Origin: Afipia sp.
GTDB lineage: Bacteria > Pseudomonadota > Alphaproteobacteria > Rhizobiales > Xanthobacteraceae
Assembly (NCBI GenBank): GCA_024508675.1
Contig: JANINQ010000015.1
Span: 87,710 to 151,709 of the forward strand
Length of the DNA: 64,000 bases
Direction of reading: 5' to 3'
Part shown: positions 18,714 through 28,401 of the stretch, piece after piece
How the letters are laid out: each line of letters starts with the position of its first letter
How positions within the stretch are numbered: the stretch's first letter is position 1
Notes under the pieces: generated by a model
The model's database searches: none
What the model was told of the DNA's origin: nothing
What the model saw: the letters and a program-made list of their open reading frames with translations, nothing else
Translations under genes and position numbers: made by a program

Positions 18714-19261
18714 GCGGGGAGCGTTTCGAGGGTGACGTTACGGTTGGTGTAGACGCAGATGTCGGCGGCGATGTCGAGCGCGCGGCGCACGATGGTCTCG
18801 GCGTCCTTGTCGGAATCGGCCAATGCACGAGCCGCCGCCAGGGCATAGTTCCCGCCGGAGCCGATCGCCATCACGCCCTGCTCGGGCTCCAGCACGTCGC
18901 CCGTGCCGGTCAGCACCAGTGACACATCCTTGTCGGCCACGATCATCATCGCCTCGAGACGGCGCAGATAGCGGTCGGTGCGCCAGTCCTTGGCGAGTTC
19001 GACCGCGGCGCGGGTCAGCTGGCCGGGATACTGTTCGAGCTTGGCTTCAAGCCGCTCGAACAATGTGAAGGCGTCGGCGGTCGCCCCGGCGAACCCGCCG
19101 ATCACGTCGCCCTTGCCGAGCTTCCGGACCTTTTTGGCGTTGGACTTGATGACCGTCTGGCCAATGGAGACCTGCCCGTCGCCCCCGATGACCACCTTGC
19201 CGCCCTTGCGAACCGTCAGGATGGTGGTCCCGTGCCAGATTTCAGCGTGTGATGCCTGCAT
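18710..19261 (-). CDS. hslV: HslV, proteolytic subunit of the HslUV protease
   Basis: A 183-aa proteasome-like threonine protease (ClpQ). The propeptide [11 protein letters not shown] precedes the [20 protein letters not shown] segment, whose N-terminal threonine becomes the nucleophile after processing. [18 protein letters not shown] is the second family signature. The 4-bp overlap with the UPF0314 gene marks an operon ending in hslU. Upstream on the minus strand, ATTG followed 18 bp later by CCTAAATCAG loosely resembles an RpoH promoter, but with mismatches in both boxes. Confidence 0.96.
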   Translation of the reverse strand: MQASHAEIWHGTTILTVRKGGKVVIGGDGQVSIGQTVIKSNAKKVRKLGKGDVIGGFAGATADAFTLFERLEAKLEQYPGQLTRAAVELAKDWRTDRYLRRLEAMMIVADKDVSLVLTGTGDVLEPEQGVMAIGSGGNYALAAARALADSDKDAETIVRRALDIAADICVYTNRNVTLETLPA

Positions 19262-19451
19262 GAATACCTCTTTGAGGGGCCTGATTTAGGGGTTGGACCC
19301 TCGGGTTGCAATCGGGCCGGGAAGTGGCGATTTCCGGTCACCATATCTGAAAACTCACGCGAAAATCGCATCATCCCGCAGTAGCGAAGGCGTCATGTGC
19401 CTGTTAAAAGGACGCTTCTTTCCAGAGGAAGGCGTTCGGAGAGCACATTTC

Positions 19452-20045
19452 ATGCGCACCGCCACCATCAAGCGCAAGACCAAGGAAACCGACATCATGG
19501 TGTCGGTCAACCTGGACGGCACCGGCGTGTCCAACGTCGCGACCGGCATCGGTTTCTTCGACCATATGCTGGACCTCCTGGCGCGCCATTCCCTGATCGA
19601 CATCACCGTGCAGGCGGATGGCGATCTCCATGTCGATTATCACCACACCACGGAGGATGTCGGCATTGCGCTCGGCCAGGCTGTGAAGCAGGCGCTTGGC
19701 GACATGAAGGGCATCACTCGTTATGCCGGCGTGCACATGCCGATGGACGAGACGCTATCGCGCGTGGTCATCGACATTTCGGGACGGCCGGTGCTGGTGT
19801 TCAAGGCCGAGTTCCCGCGCGACAAGATCGGCGAGTTCGATACCGAGCTGGTGCGCGAGTGGTTCAACGCTTTCGCGATGAACGCCGGCGTGACGCTGCA
19901 TGTCGAAACGCTGTATGGCGAGAACAACCATCACATCGCCGAGTCCTGCTTCAAGGGGCTGGCGCGCGCGCTGCGCACTGCGGTGGCGATCGATCCACGC
20001 ACGGCGGACCGGATTCCCTCCACCAAGGGCACGCTCGGCGGCTGA
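19452..20045 (+). CDS. hisB: Imidazoleglycerol-phosphate dehydratase
   Basis: A 197-aa single-domain HisB catalysing the dehydration step of histidine synthesis. It has the two metal-binding HHxxED-type motifs: [16 protein letters not shown] in the first half and [17 protein letters not shown] in the second, plus [15 protein letters not shown] chose ATG at 19452 ([15 protein letters not shown]), the family N-terminus; the open frame upstream shows no conserved content. The gene is divergent from hslV and heads the hisB-DUF2628-hisH-hisA-hisF-hisE block. Confidence 0.96.
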   Translation: MRTATIKRKTKETDIMVSVNLDGTGVSNVATGIGFFDHMLDLLARHSLIDITVQADGDLHVDYHHTTEDVGIALGQAVKQALGDMKGITRYAGVHMPMDETLSRVVIDISGRPVLVFKAEFPRDKIGEFDTELVREWFNAFAMNAGVTLHVETLYGENNHHIAESCFKGLARALRTAVAIDPRTADRIPSTKGTLGG

Positions 20046-20152
20046 TTTGAACCTGAAGCGCATGCCGATCATGCGCTGGACTTCACTTTTGGACCATCGC
20101 GCGGCGCACGATCTAATGCTGATCGCGCGCAGCGAGGTTCCGGAGAACGATC

Positions 20153-20650
20153 ATGGCGGTTTACACGGTCCACGGGCCGGCGAGTTACTATGGCAGCGAT
20201 GTGCGCACCGTGCCGGACCAGCTCGTGTTCGTGCGCGATGGTTTTTATTTCTGGGCTTTTGTCGGGACGTTCCTGTGGTTGCTGTGGCACCGGCTATGGC
20301 TGGCGTTGATCGGCTATATTTCGCTGATCATTGTCGCTGAAATCGCGATGTCGGCTGCAGGCGTTGATTCCGGCACCCGCTTTCTGGTGATGGTGGTGAT
20401 CGCGCTGCTGCTCGGCCTTGAGGCCGGTTCGTTGCGTCGCTGGAAGCTGTCGCGCCGCAAGTGGCGGCAGCTCGACATCGTGGTGGCGGATTCGGAAGAG
20501 GCTGCCGAGCGGCGTTTCTTCGAGCGCTGGAATGCGAAGACGGTTCGCGAGACCGGACGCGGCGCAGCGCCGCCGCCATTGCCGCGCGCGTCGATCGCGC
20601 AGCCGCAGGGCGTAATCGGCCTGTTCCCTGAACCGGGAGCATCGCGGTGA
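20153..20650 (+). CDS. DUF2628-type membrane protein in the his cluster
   Basis: A 165-aa protein. After a short soluble start ([21 protein letters not shown]...[13 protein letters not shown]) it has two or three hydrophobic segments ([40 protein letters not shown]) and a basic/Pro-rich cytoplasmic tail ending [13 protein letters not shown]. The [24 protein letters not shown] pattern fits DUF2628. The function is unknown. It overlaps hisH by 4 bp, so it is coupled to histidine genes although no enzymatic link is apparent; this position recurs in Bradyrhizobiaceae as far as I recall. Confidence 0.8.
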   Translation: MAVYTVHGPASYYGSDVRTVPDQLVFVRDGFYFWAFVGTFLWLLWHRLWLALIGYISLIIVAEIAMSAAGVDSGTRFLVMVVIALLLGLEAGSLRRWKLSRRKWRQLDIVVADSEEAAERRFFERWNAKTVRETGRGAAPPPLPRASIAQPQGVIGLFPEPGASR

Positions 20651-21297
20651 GCGTCGCCATCATCGATTACGGCTCCGGCAACCTTCACTCGGCGGCGAAG
20701 GCCTTCGAGCGTGCCGCGCGCAGCAGCGAGCAGCCGCAGAAGATCGTTGTGACGCGTGATCCCGATACCGTGTTTCGCGCTGATCGCATCGTGCTGCCTG
20801 GCGTCGGCGCATTTGCCGACTGTCGCAAGGGCCTCGACAGTCTCAACGGCATGGTCGATGCGATGACAGAAGCGGTGCGCGACAAGGCACGCCCGTTTTT
20901 CGGCATCTGTGTCGGCATGCAGTTGATGGCGACGCAAGGCAAGGAATATGTCACGACACCCGGCCTCGACTGGATCGCGGGCGATGTGGTGAAGATCACG
21001 CCGCGCGACGAAGAACTGAAGATTCCGCACATGGGCTGGAACACGCTTGATCTGGTGCGCGAGCATCCGGTGCTGGACAAGCTGCCGCTCGGCGATAACG
21101 GCCGGCATGCCTATTTCGTGCACTCGTATCATCTCAATGCCGCCAGCGAGGCGGACATTATTGCGCGCGCCGACTACGGCGGACCTGTTACTGCGATTGT
21201 CGGCAAGGACACCGCCATCGGCACGCAGTTTCATCCCGAGAAGAGCCAGCGCTTCGGCCTCGCTTTGATCTCGAACTTTCTGAAGTGGAAACCGTGA
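20647..21297 (+). CDS. hisH: Imidazole glycerol phosphate synthase, glutaminase subunit
   Basis: A 216-aa class I glutamine amidotransferase that supplies ammonia to HisF. The nucleophile elbow is [11 protein letters not shown] with Cys88, and the histidine/glutamate pair is in [10 protein letters not shown] near residue 195. The N-terminus [13 protein letters not shown] is typical. The GTG start at 20647 overlaps the preceding stop, and the stop overlaps the hisA start. Confidence 0.96.
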   Translation: MSVAIIDYGSGNLHSAAKAFERAARSSEQPQKIVVTRDPDTVFRADRIVLPGVGAFADCRKGLDSLNGMVDAMTEAVRDKARPFFGICVGMQLMATQGKEYVTTPGLDWIAGDVVKITPRDEELKIPHMGWNTLDLVREHPVLDKLPLGDNGRHAYFVHSYHLNAASEADIIARADYGGPVTAIVGKDTAIGTQFHPEKSQRFGLALISNFLKWKP

Positions 21298-22034
21298 TTC
21301 TCTTTCCCGCCATCGACCTCAAGAACGGTCAGTGCGTGCGCCTCGAGCAGGGCGACATGGCGCGCGCGACCGTGTTCAACCTCGATCCGGCCGCGCAGGC
21401 GAAAACCTTCGAGACGCAAGGTTTCGAGTATCTCCATGTCGTCGATCTCGACGGCGCGTTTGCCGGCAAGCCGGTGAATGCGCAGGCCGTTGAGGCGATG
21501 CTCAAGGTCGTCAAGTTTCCGGTGCAGCTCGGGGGCGGCATCCGCGATCTCGCAACGGTCGAAGCCTGGCTTTCGAAAGGCATCCGCCGCGTCATTATCG
21601 GCACCGCGGCGGTGCGCGATCCCGCACTGGTGAAGGAAGCCGCGAAAAAGTTTCCGGGGCAGGTCGCTGTCGGCCTCGATGCGCGCGATGGCAAGGTTGC
21701 TGTCGAAGGCTGGGCGGAAACCTCCACGGTTACCGCGCTCGATATTGCCCAGCGTTTCGAGGATGCGGGCGTGGCCGCGATCATCTTCACCGACATTGCG
21801 CGCGACGGTCTGCTCAAGGGCCTCAATCTGGAAGCGACCATTGCGCTGGCGGATGCGATTTCGATTCCGGTGATCGCATCGGGCGGCCTTGCCTCCATTG
21901 AGGACGTGAAGGCTCTGCTGACGCCGCGTGCGAAAAAGCTCGAAGGCGCGATTTCCGGACGCGCGCTTTATGACGGGCGGATCGATCCCGCGGAAGCGCT
22001 TGCCCTGATTAAGAACGCACGGACGGCAGCCTGA
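21294..22034 (+). CDS. hisA: Phosphoribosylformimino-5-aminoimidazole carboxamide ribotide isomerase
   Basis: A 246-aa (beta/alpha)8 isomerase. The N-terminus [16 protein letters not shown] carries the catalytic Asp; VQLGGGIRD and [13 protein letters not shown] contain the phosphate-binding and second catalytic Asp regions; VIASGGLAS closes the phosphate site. I chose GTG at 21294, overlapping the hisH stop as GTGA, because it gives the usual [10 protein letters not shown] start; GTG at 21285 would add three residues. The stop overlaps hisF by 1 bp. Confidence 0.95.
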   Translation: MILFPAIDLKNGQCVRLEQGDMARATVFNLDPAAQAKTFETQGFEYLHVVDLDGAFAGKPVNAQAVEAMLKVVKFPVQLGGGIRDLATVEAWLSKGIRRVIIGTAAVRDPALVKEAAKKFPGQVAVGLDARDGKVAVEGWAETSTVTALDIAQRFEDAGVAAIIFTDIARDGLLKGLNLEATIALADAISIPVIASGGLASIEDVKALLTPRAKKLEGAISGRALYDGRIDPAEALALIKNARTAA

Positions 22035-22810
22035 TGTTCAAGGTTCGCGTCATCCCCTGTCTCGACGTCAAGGATGGCCGTGTGGTCAAGGGCGTCAACT
22101 TCGTCGATCTGCGCGACGCAGGCGATCCGGTTGAAGCCGCGATTGCTTATGATGCCGCGGGCGCAGATGAACTGACATTCCTCGACATCAATGCGACCCA
22201 CGAAAATCGCGGCACGATGCTTGATGTTGTGCGGCGGACGGCGGAAGCCTGCTTCATGCCGCTGACGGTGGGCGGTGGCGTTCGCACCCTGGATGACATT
22301 CGCACGCTGCTCAATCACGGTGCCGACAAGGTCTCGATCAATTCGGCGGCCGTGGCGCGGCGCGAGATCGTCAAGGAAGGCGCGGAAAAGTTCGGCGACC
22401 AGTGCATCGTGGTGGCGATCGACGCCAAGAGCGTTGCGCGTCCTAACGGCGGTTCGCGCTGGGAGATCTTTACCCATGGCGGGCGCAAGCCGACCGGCAT
22501 CGACGCCATCGAGTACGCACAGGAAGTGGTCTCCTTGGGCGCAGGAGAAATCCTGCTGACCTCGATGGACCGCGATGGCACCCGGCAGGGTTTCGACATT
22601 CCGCTGACCCGCGCCATCGCCGACAGCGTCAATGTTCCGGTGATCGCATCGGGCGGCGTCGGCAATCTCGATCATCTGGTGGCGGGCATCCGCGAAGGTC
22701 ACGCGACTGCGGTACTTGCCGCGTCGATTTTCCATTTCGGCGAATTCACCATCCGGCAGGCCAAGGAGCACATGGTGCGCTCCGGCCTGCCGATGCGATT
22801 GGACCCCTAG
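22034..22810 (+). CDS. hisF: Imidazole glycerol phosphate synthase, cyclase subunit
   Basis: A 258-aa (beta/alpha)8 cyclase, partner of HisH. The N-terminus [29 protein letters not shown] has the catalytic Asp, [10 protein letters not shown] and [10 protein letters not shown] are phosphate-binding loops, and [12 protein letters not shown] holds the second catalytic Asp. The ATG overlaps the hisA stop by 1 bp. Confidence 0.97.
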   Translation: MFKVRVIPCLDVKDGRVVKGVNFVDLRDAGDPVEAAIAYDAAGADELTFLDINATHENRGTMLDVVRRTAEACFMPLTVGGGVRTLDDIRTLLNHGADKVSINSAAVARREIVKEGAEKFGDQCIVVAIDAKSVARPNGGSRWEIFTHGGRKPTGIDAIEYAQEVVSLGAGEILLTSMDRDGTRQGFDIPLTRAIADSVNVPVIASGGVGNLDHLVAGIREGHATAVLAASIFHFGEFTIRQAKEHMVRSGLPMRLDP

Positions 22811-22934
22811 GCATGGCCCCGAGAAGCGAAAGCCGGTTTCCGGATCAGGTCATGTCTTCAGAAATGCCAAATACCTGAATCGGATCAATTCTTTGCGCTC
22901 CCTACCGGGGTAAGGAAGTGATAGAAGGCCACTT
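22811..22934. other. hisF-hisE spacer with repeat-like sequence
   Basis: The 124-bp spacer contains CGAGAAGCGAAAGCCGGTTT followed by CCGGATCAGGTCATG, which resembles a short sequence common between genes in Rhizobiales genomes. I cannot show another copy in this window, so it is not called a repeat. hisE probably still belongs to the same transcript. Confidence 0.35.
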
Positions 22935-23258
22935 ATGAGCGGTTTTACGATCCACGATCTTGCAGCCACCATCGATGCCCGCGCGGCGTCGGGCGGCGAC
23001 GTGTCCTATACGCGCAAGCTGCTGGACAGGGGTCCGGAGCATTGCGCCAAGAAGTTCGGCGAGGAGGCGGTGGAAACCGTCATCGCGGCCATCGAAAACG
23101 ATCGCGCGCATCTGATCTCGGAAAGCGCCGACGTGCTGTTTCATTTGCTCGTGCTGCTGAAATCGCGCGGCGTCAGCCTGGCGGATGTCGAAGCCGCGCT
23201 GGCGCAACGGACGGGAATGTCCGGGCTCGAAGAAAAGGCCGCGCGCAAGCGCGATTAG
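22935..23258 (+). CDS. hisE: Phosphoribosyl-ATP pyrophosphatase
   Basis: A 107-aa all-helical MazG-related enzyme for the second step of histidine synthesis. The metal-binding pattern is KKFGEEAVETVIAA ... ESADVLFHLLVLL (EExxE followed by ExxD). The start MSGFTIHDLAATI is usual. It lies 124 bp after hisF; the cyclohydrolase hisI is not in this window. Confidence 0.95.
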   Translation: MSGFTIHDLAATIDARAASGGDVSYTRKLLDRGPEHCAKKFGEEAVETVIAAIENDRAHLISESADVLFHLLVLLKSRGVSLADVEAALAQRTGMSGLEEKAARKRD

Positions 23259-23309
23259 GTCAATTCGGCGGGCGCAGGGACATGCGCTGCCGGACAGGAG
23301 GAATGGCTC

Positions 23310-24266
23310 ATGGATGTGAGAGCCGAGCAGGTTCAGTACAATCCCTATCGCGTGTTCTCGCGCGCGCAGTGGGCCGCCTTGCGCGATGACATGCCGATGA
23401 CGCTGACCGCCGAGGAAATCGCGCGGATGCATTCGATGCATGATCGCCTCGACATGAAGGAAGTCGAGGAAATCTACCTGCCGCTGTCGCGTCTGCTTTC
23501 ATTTTACGTTGCTGCCGCCCAGCGGCTGTTCGTGGCGCAGCGGCACTTCCTCGGCATCGAGGACCGCAAGATGCCTTACATCATCGGCGTTGCCGGCTCG
23601 GTGGCGGTGGGCAAGTCCACCACCGCGCGCGTGCTGCAAGCACTTCTGGCGCGCTGGTCACCGCGCCCGAAGGTCGATCTCGTCACCACCGACGGTTTTC
23701 TCTATCCGAACAAGGTGCTCGAGCGTGAAGGCCTGATGCAGAAGAAGGGCTTTCCCGAAAGCTACGATCTTCCCGCGCTGCTCGGCTTCCTGTCCGACAT
23801 CAAGGCCGGACGCCGCCCGGTGCAAGCGCCGGTTTATTCACACTTGACCTACGACGTCATTCCGAACGAGGGAGTCGAGGTCGACCGGCCCGACATCCTG
23901 ATCGTTGAGGGTGTCAACGTGCTGCAGACCGGACGCCTGCCGCGCGACGGCAAGGCCGTGCCCTATGTGTCGGATTTCTTCGATTTCTCGGTCTATATCG
24001 ATGCGGACGAGCCCGTCCTGCGTGAATGGTATGTCGAGCGCTTTCTCACGCTGCGCAACACGGCATTCCGCGATCCGCGGTCGTACTTCAACCGCTATGC
24101 CAAGCTCTCCGACGACGAGGCGACCGCCAGAGCACTCGAACTCTGGACCACCATCAACCTCGTCAATCTTGAAGAGAACATTCTGCCGACGCGCCCGCGC
24201 GCGACGCTGATTCTCAAAAAAGGTGCGGACCACATCATCGAAACGGTTCAGTTGCGACGGCTGTGA
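23310..24266 (+). CDS. coaA: Type I pantothenate kinase
   Basis: A 318-aa PanK-I that phosphorylates pantothenate, the committing step of CoA synthesis. The N-terminus has [18 protein letters not shown]; the P-loop is [20 protein letters not shown] (~residues 91-110), then [29 protein letters not shown] and [12 protein letters not shown]. It follows hisE by 51 bp and converges on the acyltransferase gene with only 3 bp between stop codons. Confidence 0.96.
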   Translation: MDVRAEQVQYNPYRVFSRAQWAALRDDMPMTLTAEEIARMHSMHDRLDMKEVEEIYLPLSRLLSFYVAAAQRLFVAQRHFLGIEDRKMPYIIGVAGSVAVGKSTTARVLQALLARWSPRPKVDLVTTDGFLYPNKVLEREGLMQKKGFPESYDLPALLGFLSDIKAGRRPVQAPVYSHLTYDVIPNEGVEVDRPDILIVEGVNVLQTGRLPRDGKAVPYVSDFFDFSVYIDADEPVLREWYVERFLTLRNTAFRDPRSYFNRYAKLSDDEATARALELWTTINLVNLEENILPTRPRATLILKKGADHIIETVQLRRL

Positions 24267-24269
24267 TCC

Positions 24270-25298
24270 TCAGGCGGCGTGACGCGTCGCGTCAGCGCCG
24301 AAGTGATCGAGATAACGGCCGGAGATGGCCGACACCGGCATGACAACCAGTACATCCGTGGTGCCAAACTGGTGGTCGATCACCGCGCCGTCGCCAACGA
24401 AGGCTCCGACGCGAAGGTAACCCTTGATCAGTGGCGGCAGCATCCGCAGCGCCGCCTTGGTGTCGATGTTCTCTTTCGCGATTCGGTTCATCTCCACCCG
24501 GCGCGAAGGATGCGCGCTGGCGCGCCAGCCGTCCGGCGCGGCGGCGTAGTGATGGAGGAATGACAGCGGCAGGGCGAGAGCGTCGGGATTGGTGCCTTCG
24601 AAGCTCGCGCAGCCGATCATCACATCGAGATTGTGCCGGCGCACGTAGCTCCACACGCCATGCCAGAGCAGCTCGACGGTGCGCTTGGTGCGGTAGGGCG
24701 GCAACACGCATGAGCGCCCGAGTTCAAGGAACTTCAGACCCGCCTGCCGCTGCATCAGGCCTGAAATATCGAATTCGTCGTTGGTATAGAAGCCGCCGTG
24801 CCTTGCGGCGACATCCTGGCGCAGTAGACGATAGGTGCCGACCACAGGCTGCTTGCCGCTCATGGTCGGCTTGGCGGCATGATCCACCACCAGCAGGTGA
24901 TCGCAGATCTTGTCGAACGCGTCCTTGTCGCGCTGCGCCAGCATGGTCGCGGCGTCGGCGATGGCGGAGCCGTTCTTGTAGAAAACCTTGTAGCGCAGCT
25001 TCTGCGCGCGCTTCACGTCGTTCTTGGTCTGCGCGAGACGCACTTCCAGCGAACCGATCTTGCCGAGACGCGCGGGCTGAATTACGTCCGGCACGGCTTC
25101 GCCGCGCAGGCCTGGATGTAAAAGGTTTGGCATCAGCCATGTTGCAGCAGCGGTCGCAGCGGTTTTCGCATGGGCAGGCCGAAGCATCTGCACCAGCGGA
25201 TTCTGGCGAAGCGCGTCTAGCGGGCCCCGAACGGCCTGCCGTTCAAATGCTTTGAAGGTTGCATCCGGCTTCGTCGGCGCCGGTTTGTTGCCGCTCAT
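24270..25298 (-). CDS. OlsB-like N-acyltransferase (GNAT/hemolysin-like family)
   Basis: A 342-aa protein. After ~90 poorly conserved residues it matches the OlsB/hemolysin-like acyltransferase domain: VRLAQTKNDVKRAQKLRYKVFY, DAFDKICDHLLVVD, VVGTYRLLRQD, FYTNDEFDISGL, LELGRSCVLPPYRTKRTVELLWHG and IGCASFEGT. OlsB makes lyso-ornithine lipid from ornithine and 3-hydroxyacyl-ACP, and relatives acylate other amino groups. Typical OlsB is nearer 300 aa, so the longer N-terminus is unusual. No olsA partner is adjacent, so the ornithine-lipid role is inferred. Confidence 0.75.
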   Translation of the reverse strand: MSGNKPAPTKPDATFKAFERQAVRGPLDALRQNPLVQMLRPAHAKTAATAAATWLMPNLLHPGLRGEAVPDVIQPARLGKIGSLEVRLAQTKNDVKRAQKLRYKVFYKNGSAIADAATMLAQRDKDAFDKICDHLLVVDHAAKPTMSGKQPVVGTYRLLRQDVAARHGGFYTNDEFDISGLMQRQAGLKFLELGRSCVLPPYRTKRTVELLWHGVWSYVRRHNLDVMIGCASFEGTNPDALALPLSFLHHYAAAPDGWRASAHPSRRVEMNRIAKENIDTKAALRMLPPLIKGYLRVGAFVGDGAVIDHQFGTTDVLVVMPVSAISGRYLDHFGADATRHAA

Positions 25299-25374
25299 GG
25301 CTTCCTCGCGGCTGCGCGCATTGATTCGTCAGGCGCAGCCCTGAGGCTTCAATAATCATGGTCGTGATACGGAT

Positions 25375-27654
25375 TTATGACAGTACGCGTTGTGCCGAAA
25401 TCTCCGCAGGCGCCGCACGCCTTGACGGAATCGCGGCCAGTGCGTCGGCCAGCTTGTCGTGGTCGAGCGGCTTGATGAGAAAGCCGTCCATTCCGGCTTC
25501 AAAGCAGGCGTAGCGATCATCCACCAGCGTGTTCGCGGTGAGCGCAAGGACGGTGGTGCGACGCGCGCTGCGACCCGCCTCATGCGCGCGAATGCGTTTC
25601 GTTGCGGTGATGCCATCCAGCTTTGGCATCTGAATGTCCATCAGCACAAGATCGTAGGGCATGCCTGCGCTGTCGGCTGCGAGCCATGATTCCAGAGCCG
25701 CCTCGCCGTCGGTGGTGATCACCGGGGCGTGGCCGAGCCGGGTCAGCAGTGAGCGGATCAGCAGCGCGTTGATCTCGTTGTCCTCCGCGACCAGAATCGA
25801 AAGTGCATGTGATGAGGCCGCAGGTGGGAAGGTAGCATCGGTCATGCCGATGGCCGGGACGTCATCACCGGACAATTCCGGCACCATGGCCGCGCCTGAT
25901 GTGGTCAGACGCGCGGCGAGAGATGCAGTGCGCAGCGGCTTCACGAGATAGCCGGTATAGGCCGCGGCAATTGCGGGCGTCATGTCACGCCGTTCCGCGG
26001 GCGTGAACATTGCGATCCGGTGGGTGGCATGACGGATCGCTGTCTCGCCGAAATCGCGCCACGCTGCATTGCTGCCGCCGCAATCGACCAGCACAGCATG
26101 CCATGAGCGTTCCGGCAGCAATGCGCGCGCGATCGAAGTATCGGCCACGGTGCAGGTCTGCGCGCCCCAGCGCTCCAGACGCCGCGCGACCAGCGAGGCC
26201 TCGATGCTTTGCGGCGCCACCAGCATGACCGACTTGCCGGTGAGATCGGGTGCGATGAAGGCGGTTGCGGTGTCGGTGTGATCCGCAGCAGCAAGTGGGA
26301 TCGAAAATTCAAAGGTCGCGCCCTTGCCCTCGGCGCTGTCCAGCGCGATCCGCCCACCCATGCGGCGGACGATCCGGTCGCTGATGCTGAGGCCGAGACC
26401 GGTGCCGCCATAGTTGCGGGCGGTGCCTTCCGAGGCCTGCTCGAACTCGCGGAAGATTCGCTGCTGCGCTTCCGGTGCGATGCCGATGCCGGTATCGCGC
26501 ACAATGAAAGAGATTTCGCCCGGCCAGATGCCCGGCTCGACAATCAGTGCGACACCGCCGCTCTGCGTGAACTTGATGGCGTTACCGGCGAGATTGAGCA
26601 GCACCTGCCGCAGGCGGGCTGCGTCGCCAAGGACTTCTTGCGGCAGCCGTTCGTCGACATAGGAGGCGATTTCGAGCTTGCGTGCCTGCGCGCGGGGCGC
26701 CAGAAGTTCGGTGATGTCCTCAATCATGGCGGCAAGTGCGAACGGCCGTTGTTCGAGGTCGATCTTGCCGGCTTCGATCTTGGAGAAGTCGAGCAGCTCG
26801 TCGATCAGTGCCATCAGCGCATCGCCGGACGTTTTCACTGCTTTCGCATAGGTTTTCTGTTCGGCCGTGAGCGACGTATCGAGCAGCAGGTTGCTCATGC
26901 CGATGATGCCGTTCAGCGGCGTGCGGATTTCGTGCGAGGCCATCGCGAGGAATTTCGACTTCGCGCGGTTGGCCGCATTGGCGTGATCGCGTGCCTCCGC
27001 CAGCGCGCGCTCGGTCTCAGTGCGGTCCGTGACGTCGCGGCCGACACATTGCAGGTCGGCGGGCTGATGGGCGTCGCTGCGGATCAGGCCTTCGCGCCAT
27101 GCGATCCAGCGCGGGCCGAGCGGACTGTTGATCTTCTGGTCGTGGATGCGGGTGCCGTTCGGCTCAATGGCGATGGCGCCCTGTTCCAGCACAGGGAGCG
27201 TGAAGCGTGTTCCGATCAGGACCTCGCGCGGCTTGGTGGCCAGTGTGCAGTAAGCATCATTGACCGAGGTGATGATGCCGTCGCTGTCACGCAGAACAAT
27301 CAGGTCGCTCTGGGATTCGAACAGGCTGCGGGCGTGCTCCTCCGCGCCTTTCAGTTCCCAGTTGCGATCGGCCAGCGCTTCATTGTGCAGCTCGATCTTG
27401 CGCATCTTCTTGCGCAACCAGCGCATCCGCATGCTGAGCGTTGCCAGCGCCAGACACGCAACCGCAAACAGAAAGCTCGCACCGAGCGCGAAAGCGTGCG
27501 GATCATAGGCCTCGGTCCGGCTTCCGGTGATGAATCCATAAGCGCCGCCGAACGTGGCGGAAAAGATCGTCACCGAACGGATGGCGACATTTATCCAAGG
27601 ATGGCGGCGTGCGAAACGGCGGAGGCGCGATCTGATGCGCAAGGCTCGCAACAT
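25375..27654 (-). CDS. Membrane hybrid sensor histidine kinase (PAS-HisKA-HATPase-two receivers)
   Basis: A 759-aa protein. It has a basic N-terminus, two membrane segments (~residues 22-43 and 54-73), a short coiled linker, a PAS domain (~105-215, SLFESQSDLIVLRDSDGIITSVND), HisKA with phospho-acceptor His241 (MASHEIRTPLNG), and an ATPase domain with N box GNAIKFT (~357-363), G1 RDTGIGI and G2 GGTGLGLSI. Two receiver-like modules follow. The first (~474-582) keeps D524 and K572 but lacks the acidic pair. The second (~618-735) is complete, with D673 in LVLMDIQMP. No response regulator gene is adjacent, so the output partner is unknown. The sensory part between the membrane segments is only about ten residues. 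Confidence 0.88.
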   Translation of the reverse strand: MLRALRIRSRLRRFARRHPWINVAIRSVTIFSATFGGAYGFITGSRTEAYDPHAFALGASFLFAVACLALATLSMRMRWLRKKMRKIELHNEALADRNWELKGAEEHARSLFESQSDLIVLRDSDGIITSVNDAYCTLATKPREVLIGTRFTLPVLEQGAIAIEPNGTRIHDQKINSPLGPRWIAWREGLIRSDAHQPADLQCVGRDVTDRTETERALAEARDHANAANRAKSKFLAMASHEIRTPLNGIIGMSNLLLDTSLTAEQKTYAKAVKTSGDALMALIDELLDFSKIEAGKIDLEQRPFALAAMIEDITELLAPRAQARKLEIASYVDERLPQEVLGDAARLRQVLLNLAGNAIKFTQSGGVALIVEPGIWPGEISFIVRDTGIGIAPEAQQRIFREFEQASEGTARNYGGTGLGLSISDRIVRRMGGRIALDSAEGKGATFEFSIPLAAADHTDTATAFIAPDLTGKSVMLVAPQSIEASLVARRLERWGAQTCTVADTSIARALLPERSWHAVLVDCGGSNAAWRDFGETAIRHATHRIAMFTPAERRDMTPAIAAAYTGYLVKPLRTASLAARLTTSGAAMVPELSGDDVPAIGMTDATFPPAASSHALSILVAEDNEINALLIRSLLTRLGHAPVITTDGEAALESWLAADSAGMPYDLVLMDIQMPKLDGITATKRIRAHEAGRSARRTTVLALTANTLVDDRYACFEAGMDGFLIKPLDHDKLADALAAIPSRRAAPAEISAQRVLS

Positions 27655-27788
27655 GAGGGGCCACTCCGCGGCTGGATCATACGTCAGGAAGGTTTGGTGG
27701 AAGGATGTGTCGGGGACGTTTCGAAGTGCTTGAAGCGGGAAAGCCTGGCCGTCGGCGATTCAAACATGGCTAACGAGGCGTTAATGCC

Positions 27789-28253
27789 TCACATCACGCG
27801 CTCGGCCACGCGCACGCGGGCTCCCGCGCCCACCACAAGGGCCGCCGCATCCTTCGTGCTGAAGACACGCGATTGCACGAAGACGCGATAGTCCGCGCCA
27901 GGGTCACGCGACAGGTAGATGACGGGGTCGGTGTCAGCCACATGGCGATCGGAAATGCTGACGAATGTCGTGTCGCGCGTCACCGTGCAGCTGTCAGCCT
28001 CGGCGGTCATCGTGCCATCGGTCACGGTGAAATCGGCCATATCCGCGGCGTCGACCACCTGAACCCGCACGGTTGCCGTTTCCGGATCGTCGGTGAAGCT
28101 GACATGAAGAGGGTTTTGCCAGGGTGCGGTGGCGATCTGCATCGAGGCGCGGCCCATGGCGATGCAGGGGCTTGGACTTGGAACCAGCTCGCCGCCGGCG
28201 ACAACTCCGGCCAGCAGCAACGGAACGGTCGACGCCAGGATCTTCACACGCAT
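27789..28253 (-). CDS. Secreted hypothetical protein
   Basis: A 154-aa protein with a Sec-type signal peptide (MRVKILASTVPLLLAGVVAGG). The mature part has two cysteines (PSPCIAMG and DSCTVTRDT) that could form a disulphide, and beta-rich sequence (VSFTDDPETATVRVQVVDAADMADFTV; DPVIYLSRDPGADYRVFVQSR). I do not recognise a family. ATG at 28253 is chosen because the signal peptide starts there; GTG at 28265 is an alternative. It lies between the hybrid kinase and comM, all on the minus strand. A periplasmic role is inferred only from the signal. Confidence 0.65.
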   Translation of the reverse strand: MRVKILASTVPLLLAGVVAGGELVPSPSPCIAMGRASMQIATAPWQNPLHVSFTDDPETATVRVQVVDAADMADFTVTDGTMTAEADSCTVTRDTTFVSISDRHVADTDPVIYLSRDPGADYRVFVQSRVFSTKDAAALVVGAGARVRVAERVM

Positions 28254-28401
28254 GACACCACTCACTCAACACGCACTGCACATGATCTTGCGCGCCGAAC
28301 GGGCGTTCCGGATCATGCCCCGAAGCCACGCGACAGCGGCCTATGGTTTGTGAAGTGTAAAGAGAGATCGTTACGGAAGAGTTGTCAGGGAATGATTTCA
28401 A

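Noticed and set aside
19262..19451. RpoH promoter for hslV
   Set aside because: ATTG-N18-CCTAAATCAG on the minus strand has mismatches in both boxes; too weak to list as a feature.
26209..27891. 560-aa plus-strand ORF opposite the hybrid kinase
   Set aside because: Antisense shadow of a protein with clear kinase domains.
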